Source: an uncultured Lentisphaeria bacterium (lineage in GTDB: Bacteria; Verrucomicrobiota; Lentisphaeria; JABSQK01; CAJWLW01). From it: 6,620 nt of DNA. Numbering within the stretch: position 1 is the first letter of the stretch; each line of letters starts with the position of its first letter. Below are positions 1-5,339 of the stretch, piece by piece. Location: positions 1-6,620 of the forward strand of contig CAJWLW010000274.1 of NCBI GenBank assembly GCA_913042885.1, in the 5' to 3' direction. Below the pieces are notes generated by a model. The model worked only from the letters and a program-made list of their open reading frames with translations. It made no database searches and had not been told where the DNA came from. The position numbers and the translations under genes are program-made.

Positions 1-12
1 ATTTCCTCTTTA

Positions 13-35
13 CTCGGAAATCCCGAGCCTTTTTT
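13..35 (+). terminator. weak intrinsic terminator-like hairpin for a gene left of the window
   Basis: CTCGG (13-17) pairs with CCGAG (23-27) across a 5-nt loop, and is followed by CC and six T residues (30-35). The layout is that of a Rho-independent terminator on the + strand. The stem is only 5 bp, so the call is tentative. If real, it separates the operon from an upstream + strand gene outside the window. Confidence 0.35.
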
Positions 36-80
36 CGTCAGCCGCGACGCGACAAGAAACGCGGAGAACGACGACGATCT

Positions 81-112
81 GCAATATCATAGCCGCAAAC
101 GCGGCGAATTGC
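81..112 (+). other. imperfect hairpin in the leader
   Basis: An outer stem GCAAT (81-85) / ATTGC (108-112) encloses an inner stem GCCGC (92-96) / GCGGC (101-105) with an AAAC loop. An asymmetric internal loop of 6 and 2 nt separates them. It is followed by A-rich rather than T-rich sequence, so it does not look like a terminator on the + strand. It may be a 5' leader structure if transcription starts upstream; the role is unknown. Confidence 0.25.
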
Positions 113-292
113 AAAATAGAAAAAAAATGTGCCGGACACGGGCAAAATAAATCAAAGCAGTCAATCAAACACCGCAACAGGACGGCGTGATGGCGTTTCG
201 AAATATTTGGGGGAATGGCTCGCGCTGAGAGCGACACGTCCCATCCGGCCGCCTGTCTTGATTATACCTCCACCACCGGTATTTTCAGTTGC

Positions 293-1570
293 ATGTCACT
301 GTTCACGACAATCCGCCCGGGGCGTCGGTTGCCAGCGCTCCTGCTGCTCTTCGCGATGGCACAGATGCCGACACGCGCGGCAAAGCCGCCGGTACGGCTC
401 ACCGAGCTGCCCGGCGACGTTCAGCGGCTGGTCAATCGTATCATCGCTGTCGACAATCAGATCCGCCCGGATTTCGAAGCCTACCACCGTACGCTCGACC
501 GCACGAAGGAACCAATGCTGCGCGGCATGCTGGCCAAACGCGCCGGACTGCATGAGGCCCTCGCGTCTGTAGTCGCCCAGCGCGTCGCGGTTCGCAAGGA
601 AGCCATCGCCAAGCTGCAGGCGAAGCTGGAAAAGATGGGTGAAGTCTACGACCGGCTCGACAATGAGGGGGCCGTCAAGAACATGCGGGCGCGGCTCGAT
701 GTACTGGAGGAATACGTCGATGTCCATCGCGACTGCAACGAGTTTCTCGAAACCACCCTGAAGGATCTTGCAACACTCGAGGCCGAGCGCGACTATGGGG
801 GTATTGACAAACTGGCGAGTGAACTGCCGGTTGACGAAACGGGGAAATGGGCCGGCACACACCTGGTCTACGAAGGCGACGCCTATCTTGCAACCATGGA
901 CAGGAACGGCAGAATGCTGGTGCAGATCAAGCATCCCAGAGAAAAAGGTACGTTCCTCACGCCGGCAATCCACTTTAAGCAGCTGGAGATTATCGGCGGC
1001 AAGCAGCGCACGACCCCACAGGAACTGCTGGGCTACCTGAAATACCCGAAGGCTGCCGTGCAACAGCCGCATCAGGTCGTTCTGGGCGGTCTGTTCCAGG
1101 GGAATGTCGAGTTTCGCATCGCTTATCGGTTCGAAAAGGAAGGCATAACTGTCTCCACGGGATACGCCGACCCGTTGGGTATCGAATACCCCACACGCCT
1201 GACTTTCGATACCCGTATCAATCCCATCGACGGGTCCGATGCCATGGACGAGGCGCAGAAGAAAGCGGCCTATGGCAAATACTACCTGAGACTGAAAACC
1301 GAGAGCGATCGGCTGAAAATACCGTTTTCCGAAAAAAAGGTGGAGCGCGAAATTGATTCGGTCGACATCGTCGGACTCTGGAAGTCCCGGAAAGTCCGGA
1401 TCAAAGTGAAAGGCATCGACAACAAAGACCTGGACGGCTGGCAGCGCACGGCGTTTACCCTCGACGTGGCGGAGTTCAAGAGCGTTGCCGACGGATTCAC
1501 CATCTCCTACAAGACCGGCAACAACAAGATCAAAGGCAACCGAACCAGCATATCCCTGAGGATTCAATGA
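293..1570 (+). CDS. exported coiled-coil protein of unknown function, coupled to oppA
   Basis: I do not recognise a family for this 425-residue protein. It begins with a Sec-type signal peptide: basic residues at R8, R11 and R12, a hydrophobic core at about 13-25, and plausible cleavage after A29 (T-R-A). Residues about 40-170 are charged, heptad-like and helical, probably a coiled coil. Residues about 185-425 alternate short beta-like strands with charged turns and end in a strand-rich segment. The mature protein has one cysteine (C148), which argues against a lipoprotein or disulfide-rich fold. I chose ATG 293 because it places the signal peptide at the N terminus; an in-frame ATG at 215 would add 26 residues ahead of it. 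No clear Shine-Dalgarno precedes 293. The stop overlaps the oppA start by four bases (ATGA), so the two are probably translationally coupled. That suggests, but does not prove, an envelope role linked to peptide binding. Confidence 0.8.
   Translation: MSLFTTIRPGRRLPALLLLFAMAQMPTRAAKPPVRLTELPGDVQRLVNRIIAVDNQIRPDFEAYHRTLDRTKEPMLRGMLAKRAGLHEALASVVAQRVAVRKEAIAKLQAKLEKMGEVYDRLDNEGAVKNMRARLDVLEEYVDVHRDCNEFLETTLKDLATLEAERDYGGIDKLASELPVDETGKWAGTHLVYEGDAYLATMDRNGRMLVQIKHPREKGTFLTPAIHFKQLEIIGGKQRTTPQELLGYLKYPKAAVQQPHQVVLGGLFQGNVEFRIAYRFEKEGITVSTGYADPLGIEYPTRLTFDTRINPIDGSDAMDEAQKKAAYGKYYLRLKTESDRLKIPFSEKKVEREIDSVDIVGLWKSRKVRIKVKGIDNKDLDGWQRTAFTLDVAEFKSVADGFTISYKTGNNKIKGNRTSISLRIQ
1558..1562 (+). promoter_or_regulatory. 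ribosome binding site of oppA inside the upstream gene
   Basis: GAGGA lies 4 nt before ATG 1567, within the last codons of the upstream gene. Together with the ATGA overlap it supports this start and translational coupling. It is the only recognisable Shine-Dalgarno among the four opp genes. Confidence 0.6.
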
Positions 1571-3204
1571 CGCAACGTTCCCTGTCAATCCGGCGGTACC
1601 TGCTGCCGGCACTCATCCCTCTGCTCCTGTGCAGTTGCGGACGCGATCCCGTCGACAAAGGCACCGCCGGGCAGCCGGACGACGGTGTCCCTCAGATTCT
1701 TCACCTCGGCAACGGCGCCGAGCCGAAGGCGCTGGATCCACACGTCGTCACAGGGGTCACGGAACACAACATCATCTCGGCGCTGCTCGAAGGGCTGGTC
1801 ACAGAAGACCCCAAGACCCTGGAGCCGCAACCCGGCGCAGCGGAAAGCTGGAGCGTGTCGGATGACGGTACAGTCTATACGTTCGTGCTGCGGTCAAACG
1901 GCAAATGGTCGAACGGCGATACGGTCACCGCACATGACTTTGTTTTTTCGTTTGAACGCATGCTGTCGCCAGGGCTGTCTGCAGAGTACGCGGAGATGCT
2001 GTTCGTGATGAAGAACGCAGCGGCGTTTCACGAGGGCACGATCGCGGATTTTTCACAAGTTGGGGTGCGTGCTGTCAACGACTATACCCTGGAGATCACG
2101 CTCAATGCCGGTACGCCGTATTTCCTGTCGATGCTGAATCACTATTCGTGGTATCCTGTGCACAAGCCGACGATCCTCAAGCACGGCAAAGTGGACGAGC
2201 TGCACACGCCGTGGACGCGGCCGGGGAATTATGTCGGCAACGGTGTATTTGTGCTGGACACGTGGGAGGTGAACAAGGTAATCGTGGTGAAGAAGAACCC
2301 GTTGCATTGGGACGCGAAGAGCGTGCGGCTGGAAGCGATCCACTTCCACGCGATCGAGAAGGCGCTGACAGAAGAGCGGGCGTTCCGGGCGGGCGACTTG
2401 CACGTGACAGGCACGGTACCACTGGACAAGATCGAGAAATACCAACAGAAGTCACCGGAGCTTCTGATGGTGTCGCCGTATATCGGAACCTACTATTATC
2501 TGTTCAATGTGGAACAGCCGCCGCTCGACGACGTGCGGGTTCGCAAAGCACTGTCGATGTCGATCGACCGGGCGGCGATCTGTACGTACGTGCTCAAGGC
2601 GGGACAGTTGCCGGCCTATCATTTTGTGCCGCCGGATACGGGTGGGTATACATCGCAGGCGCGCGTGACTTACGACATCGCGGCGGCAAAGAAGCTGCTG
2701 GCGGCGGCTGGGTACCCAGACGGCGAGGGCTTTCCAAGGTTTGAGTTGTTATACAACACCAACGAATCGCACCGCAAGATTGCGGAAGTCATCCAGCAGA
2801 TGTGGCAGAAGAACCTGAACATCAAGGTCATGCTCAAGAACCAGGAGTGGAAGGTTTATCTCGACTCGACGCAGCAGGGAGACTTCCAAGTGGCGCGCGC
2901 GGGCTGGATCGGAGACTACATCGATCCGAATACATTCCTGGACTTGTGGATCACCGGTGGCGGCAACAATCGCACACGCTGGTCGAACAGCGACTATGAC
3001 AACTTCATCTCCACTGCAGCCGCAACGTCGGATGCTGCCGTTCGTTTCAATGCGTTTCAGAAAGCGGAGACGATCCTGCTCGATGAGTTGCCGATCATGC
3101 CGATTTATCTCTACGTCAGCCTGTCGCTCATCCAGCCCGGCGTCAGAGGCTGGCACCCCACTCTGCTCGATCACCACCCGTATAAGTATGTGTATCTGGA
3201 GTAG
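1567..3204 (+). CDS. oppA: oligopeptide ABC transporter, substrate-binding lipoprotein (OppA type)
   Basis: This is the peptide receptor of an Opp/Dpp importer, family SBP_bac_5, anchored outside the inner membrane. It has 545 residues, the usual family length. The N terminus (R9-R10, hydrophobic 11-22, then L-C-S-C) is a lipoprotein signal with the lipidated cysteine at C24 followed by G25. The mature start (about 44-130) has the family pattern: a short strand, EPKALDP, a 'LLEGLVTEDPKTLEPQPGAA' segment, then SWSVSDDGTVYTFVLR and W-S-N-G-D at 114-118. VRVRKALSMSIDR (323-335) is the conserved second-lobe helix. GWIGDYIDP (446-454) matches the region where Salmonella OppA uses an aspartate to hold the peptide alpha-amino group; D450 is the likely equivalent, which favours an oligopeptide ligand. 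The exact substrate cannot be read from sequence, and a murein-peptide receptor is possible. oppB follows after 71 bp. Confidence 0.95.
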   Translation: MTQRSLSIRRYLLPALIPLLLCSCGRDPVDKGTAGQPDDGVPQILHLGNGAEPKALDPHVVTGVTEHNIISALLEGLVTEDPKTLEPQPGAAESWSVSDDGTVYTFVLRSNGKWSNGDTVTAHDFVFSFERMLSPGLSAEYAEMLFVMKNAAAFHEGTIADFSQVGVRAVNDYTLEITLNAGTPYFLSMLNHYSWYPVHKPTILKHGKVDELHTPWTRPGNYVGNGVFVLDTWEVNKVIVVKKNPLHWDAKSVRLEAIHFHAIEKALTEERAFRAGDLHVTGTVPLDKIEKYQQKSPELLMVSPYIGTYYYLFNVEQPPLDDVRVRKALSMSIDRAAICTYVLKAGQLPAYHFVPPDTGGYTSQARVTYDIAAAKKLLAAAGYPDGEGFPRFELLYNTNESHRKIAEVIQQMWQKNLNIKVMLKNQEWKVYLDSTQQGDFQVARAGWIGDYIDPNTFLDLWITGGGNNRTRWSNSDYDNFISTAAATSDAAVRFNAFQKAETILLDELPIMPIYLYVSLSLIQPGVRGWHPTLLDHHPYKYVYLE

Positions 3205-3218
3205 TCCGTTGTCCGTTG
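3205..3218 (+). repeat. heptamer tandem repeat (TCCGTTG)x2, left tract of oppA-oppB gap
   Basis: Two perfect copies of TCCGTTG begin directly after the oppA stop. The reverse complement, CAACGGA, differs by one base from the CAACTGA units at the other end of the same gap. The two tracts therefore face each other as an inverted repeat with 12 of 14 positions complementary. Confidence 0.8.
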
Positions 3219-3252
3219 CGTGACTTGTGATGCGTACGGCGGGACGCTGCGA

Positions 3253-3270
3253 ACAACTGACAACTGACAA
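3253..3270 (+). repeat. heptamer tandem repeat CAACTGA (about 2.6 copies) before oppB
   Basis: There is perfect 7-bp periodicity over 18 nt. Two full CAACTGA units (3254-3267) are followed by CAA, and the last TGA ends 8 nt before the oppB ATG. No purine-rich ribosome binding site lies between the repeat and the start. The unit is one member of the CANCTGA set found before oppB, oppC and oppD. Confidence 0.85.
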
Positions 3271-3275
3271 GCCGA

Positions 3276-4193
3276 ATGCTCCGTTTTATCCGTTCACGAC
3301 TGCTGGAAGCGATTCCGGTTCTGTTTATCATCGCGACGCTGACGTTTGTGATGATTCGACTGGCACCGGGTGGGCCGTTCAGTGACGAGCGCAATGTTTC
3401 GCCCGCGACCCTTGCGAAGCTTGAGTCTCATTATCACCTCGATGAACCGCTGCCTGTGCAGTATCTGACCTGGTGGCGCAAGACGCTGACGGGGGACCTC
3501 GGGCCATCGATGCGATACGGCGCCCATTCCGTCAACGAGATCATCGGCCGCACGCTGCCCGTGTCATTGGAACTGGGGATTCTGGCGATCACCTTTGCAC
3601 TGATCATCGGGCTCGGCGCCGGTATTATTGCAGGGCTCAAGCCGAACACCGTGACCGACTACGCGCCCATGTCGCTGGCGATGATCGGGATCTGTATACC
3701 GACGTTTGTGATCGGACCGCTGCTGTTGTTGTTGTTCGCACTGCGCTGGCAGATTTTCAGTGTGTCGGGATGGGATACAGCAGCGGACCGGATCTTGCCG
3801 GCAGTGACGCTGGGCGCGCCGTATGGTGCTTACATCGCCCGGCTGACACGAGCGGGAATGCTTGAAGTCCTCAACCAGGATTTTATCCGTACCGCCCGTG
3901 CCAAGGGTGTTTCCGAGTTCCGGATCATCTACAAACACGCGCTCAAGGGCGGGTTGCTGCCGGTGATTGCTTTTCTCGGGCCGGCGACGGCCGGGTTGCT
4001 GAGCGGTTCGTTTGTGGTCGAAGAGATTTTCGATATCCCGGGACTCGGCCAGCATTTCGTGAACGCTGCATTCAACCGTGACTACACGATGATCATGGGC
4101 ACGGTGCTTCTGTATGCTGTCATGATTGTCGTGTTCAATCTGCTGGTGGATATCATCCAGGCAGCGCTGAACCCGAGGTTGCGACTGGAATGA
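3276..4193 (+). CDS. oppB: oligopeptide ABC transporter, inner-membrane permease OppB
   Basis: This is one of the two channel subunits of the importer, family BPD_transp_1, OppB/DppB branch, at the usual length of 305 residues. The first membrane span (about 9-29) is followed by the LAPGGPF motif typical of OppB. Next come a long periplasmic loop with H-L-D-E-P (54-58) and T-G-D-L-G (72-76), and five further hydrophobic spans (about 96-120, 132-157, 175-190, 228-250, 271-295). The cytoplasmic coupling (EAA) loop is at about 202-221, with RTARAKG (205-211), and docks on the ATPase. VVEEIFDIPGLGQ (247-259) is the standard C-terminal signature. ATG 3276 gives the conserved start, although no Shine-Dalgarno is visible; a CAACTGA repeat sits there instead. 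The next gene starts 178 bp away, an unusually wide gap for this operon type. Confidence 0.96.
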   Translation: MLRFIRSRLLEAIPVLFIIATLTFVMIRLAPGGPFSDERNVSPATLAKLESHYHLDEPLPVQYLTWWRKTLTGDLGPSMRYGAHSVNEIIGRTLPVSLELGILAITFALIIGLGAGIIAGLKPNTVTDYAPMSLAMIGICIPTFVIGPLLLLLFALRWQIFSVSGWDTAADRILPAVTLGAPYGAYIARLTRAGMLEVLNQDFIRTARAKGVSEFRIIYKHALKGGLLPVIAFLGPATAGLLSGSFVVEEIFDIPGLGQHFVNAAFNRDYTMIMGTVLLYAVMIVVFNLLVDIIQAALNPRLRLE

Positions 4194-4212
4194 GCTTGCA
4201 GCTTTCAGCTTT
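4193..4212 (+). repeat. heptamer tandem repeat AGCTTTC (about 2.9 copies), left tract of oppB-oppC gap
   Basis: Units AGCTTGC, AGCTTTC and AGCTTT have 7-bp periodicity with a single mismatch, starting at the last base of the oppB stop codon. On the minus strand the units read AAGCTGA/AAGCTGC, related to the CAGCTGA unit at the far end of the same gap. The two tracts are thus in opposite orientation. Confidence 0.75.
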
Positions 4213-4223
4213 GTGTACGGGGT

Positions 4224-4254
4224 GCCACAACCCGGCGGCATTGTTCCGCCTGGC
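4224..4254 (+). other. bulged hairpin in the oppB-oppC gap
   Basis: GCCA (4224-4227) pairs with TGGC (4251-4254) and GGCGG (4234-4238) with CCGCC (4246-4250). A 6-nt bulge lies on the 5' side and the loop is 7 nt. There is no T run after it, so it is not a standard terminator. It could be an mRNA processing or stability element; support is moderate at best. Confidence 0.35.
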
Positions 4255-4331
4255 TTCAGCGTTTGTCAGGACCAGCAGAAGGTTCACTGCACCGCATCGA
4301 GAACCGATTGGCACTTAACTATTCGGTATGA

Positions 4332-4353
4332 CGGGACGGCATGCTCCGTCCTG
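4332..4353 (+). other. hairpin upstream of oppC
   Basis: GGACGG (4334-4339) pairs perfectly with CCGTCC (4346-4351) around a 6-nt loop CATGCT. A G-T pair and a C-G pair (4332/4353) extend it to 8 bp. Its 3' arm overlaps the first bases of the CTGACAG repeat, so the structure ends 18 nt before the oppC start codon and could influence initiation or RNA processing. No T tract follows, which makes termination unlikely. Confidence 0.5.
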
Positions 4354-4368
4354 ACAGCTGACACCTAA
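4351..4368 (+). repeat. degenerate heptamer repeat CTGA-CAGCTGA-CACCTAA before oppC
   Basis: About 2.5 units of 7 bp read CTGA, CAGCTGA and CACCTAA, ending 3 nt before ATG 4372. It is more degenerate than the tracts before oppB and oppD but fits the same CANCTGA consensus and the same position. No Shine-Dalgarno is seen between it and the start. Confidence 0.65.
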
Positions 4369-4371
4369 GCA

Positions 4372-5271
4372 ATGGATAAGATCGATAAAAGCACATCGCT
4401 GTGGTCAGACGCGCTGCGGCGGCTTTGCCGCAACCGCCTGGCGTTGTTCGGGGCGGTCTTTTTGCTGTTGATCGTGCTGCTTTCGGTGTTTGCGCCATGG
4501 TTGACGCAGTACGAATATTTCGAGCAGGATCTGGTCCTCGGTGCCATCGGGCCATGCCGCGAGCATTGGTTCGGGACAGACACGCTCGGGCGCGACCTGT
4601 TTACCCGCGTCTCGTACGGTGGGCGCATCTCATTGCTGGTCGGGGCGTGTGCCACTTCGGTGTCGCTGACGATCGGCGTGCTGTGGGGAACAATCTCGGG
4701 TTACTTCGGTGGCCATATCGACCGCGTGATGATGCGGATCGTCGACATCATGTATGCCCTGCCGTTCACGATTTTCGTGATCCTGCTGATGGTTTGTTTC
4801 GATGACGTCGAAGTGCGGTGGATCGATCCGCAACTGTTCACCCTGCTTCTCTTATTCATGGCGATCGGTGCCGTCGAATGGCTGACTATGGCGCGCATCG
4901 TCCGCGGCCAGGTACTGACGCTGAAGCAGCAGGCGTTCATTGAAGCAGCAGTGACGCTGGGGCTGTCGAGGCGGCGGATCATTCTGCGCCACCTGGTACC
5001 TAATGTTCTCGGTCCGATCATCGTCTACACCACACTGACAATACCCAGCGTGATGCTGCTGGAGGCGTTTCTCAGCTTTCTCGGGCTCGGCGTGCAGCCG
5101 CCGATGAGCTCATGGGGGCTGTTGATCAACGAAGGGGCGGACGCCATGGAGGAATACCCGTGGATGTTGATTTTCCCGGGGCTCTTTCTGTCCGCCGCCC
5201 TGTTCGCCCTGAATTTCCTCGGTGACGGACTGCGCGACGCCCTGGATCCCAAGTCAGCCCGGGAGCTATGA
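4372..5271 (+). CDS. oppC: oligopeptide ABC transporter, inner-membrane permease OppC
   Basis: This is the second channel subunit, partner of OppB, with 299 residues. The N-terminal cytoplasmic stretch ends in the first span (about 22-44). The signature HWFGTDTLGRDLFTRV (65-80) is diagnostic of the OppC/DppC branch, followed by YGGRISLLVG (82-91). The EAA coupling loop is at about 190-210 (EAAVTLGLSRRRIILRH), and the C terminus has SFLGLGVQPPMSSWG (235-249) and NFLGDGLRDALDP (281-293). About six membrane spans are expected. The loop at about 142-156 (FDDVEVRW and following residues) looks longer than in the enterobacterial proteins I remember. ATG 4372 gives a normal OppC N terminus; no Shine-Dalgarno is evident and a heptamer repeat ends 3 nt upstream. 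oppD follows after 68 bp. Confidence 0.96.
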   Translation: MDKIDKSTSLWSDALRRLCRNRLALFGAVFLLLIVLLSVFAPWLTQYEYFEQDLVLGAIGPCREHWFGTDTLGRDLFTRVSYGGRISLLVGACATSVSLTIGVLWGTISGYFGGHIDRVMMRIVDIMYALPFTIFVILLMVCFDDVEVRWIDPQLFTLLLLFMAIGAVEWLTMARIVRGQVLTLKQQAFIEAAVTLGLSRRRIILRHLVPNVLGPIIVYTTLTIPSVMLLEAFLSFLGLGVQPPMSSWGLLINEGADAMEEYPWMLIFPGLFLSAALFALNFLGDGLRDALDPKSAREL

Positions 5272-5289
5272 TTGTTGCAGCAACCCGAT

Positions 5290-5302
5290 CAATTCTCAAT
5301 TC
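5290..5302 (+). repeat. short heptamer repeat CAATTCT (about 1.9 copies) in the oppC-oppD gap
   Basis: CAATTCT followed by CAATTC gives 13 nt of perfect 7-bp periodicity. On the minus strand it reads GAATTGA, again a unit ending in TGA and opposite in orientation to the right-hand tract. By itself it is short enough to be chance; its interest lies in recurring next to another period-7 tract. Confidence 0.5.
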
Positions 5303-5303
5303 C

Positions 5304-5331
5304 CACCTGACACCTGACACCTGACACCTGA
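5304..5331 (+). repeat. perfect heptamer tandem repeat (CACCTGA)x4 before oppD
   Basis: Four identical CACCTGA units occupy 28 nt and end 8 nt before the TTG start of oppD. Because 7 is not a multiple of 3, TGA appears in all three + strand frames within any three units, so nothing can be translated through it into oppD. This tract is the clearest of the set and the one most likely to vary in copy number between strains. Confidence 0.95.
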
Positions 5332-5339
5332 ATACTCTC

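Larger units (their letters stand above)
1..292. other. non-coding leader upstream of the first gene
   Basis: This stretch has no convincing gene; the short open frames crossing it show no recognisable protein and conflict with one another. It holds a weak terminator-like hairpin (13-35), an imperfect hairpin (81-112) followed by an A-rich run (113-128), and a single TCAGTTG (285-291; reverse complement CAACTGA) directly before the chosen start at 293. I could not pair a -10 and a -35 element at acceptable spacing, although AT-rich tracts near 109-150 and 260-268 are where a promoter would most plausibly lie. Confidence 0.5.

Noticed and set aside
260..269. Possible -10 element (GATTATACC) before the first gene
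   Set aside because: No -35-like sequence lies at 16-18 bp upstream, so it is not reported as a promoter.
215..292. Upstream ATG start for the first gene
   Set aside because: The G-run at 209-213 is only 1 nt from this ATG, too close for a working Shine-Dalgarno. The extension would put 26 residues in front of a good signal peptide.
296..1612. 438-codon open frame on the minus strand opposite the first gene and the start of oppA
   Set aside because: It lies almost wholly antisense to a gene with a signal peptide and ATGA coupling to oppA. Its translation shows no recognisable motif or domain. Long antisense frames are common in GC-rich coding DNA.
2148..2744. 198-codon + strand frame inside oppA
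   Set aside because: It is an alternate frame of a clearly conserved SBP_bac_5 gene, with low-information composition.
3564..4241. 225-codon minus-strand open frame opposite oppB
   Set aside because: OppB on the + strand is unmistakable; the antisense product is rich in Q, R and H, typical of a shadow frame.
3205..5331. CRISPR array or phage-type direct repeats
   Set aside because: The repeats are 7 bp with no spacers, so they are not CRISPR. No integrase, transposase or target-site duplication is present in the window.
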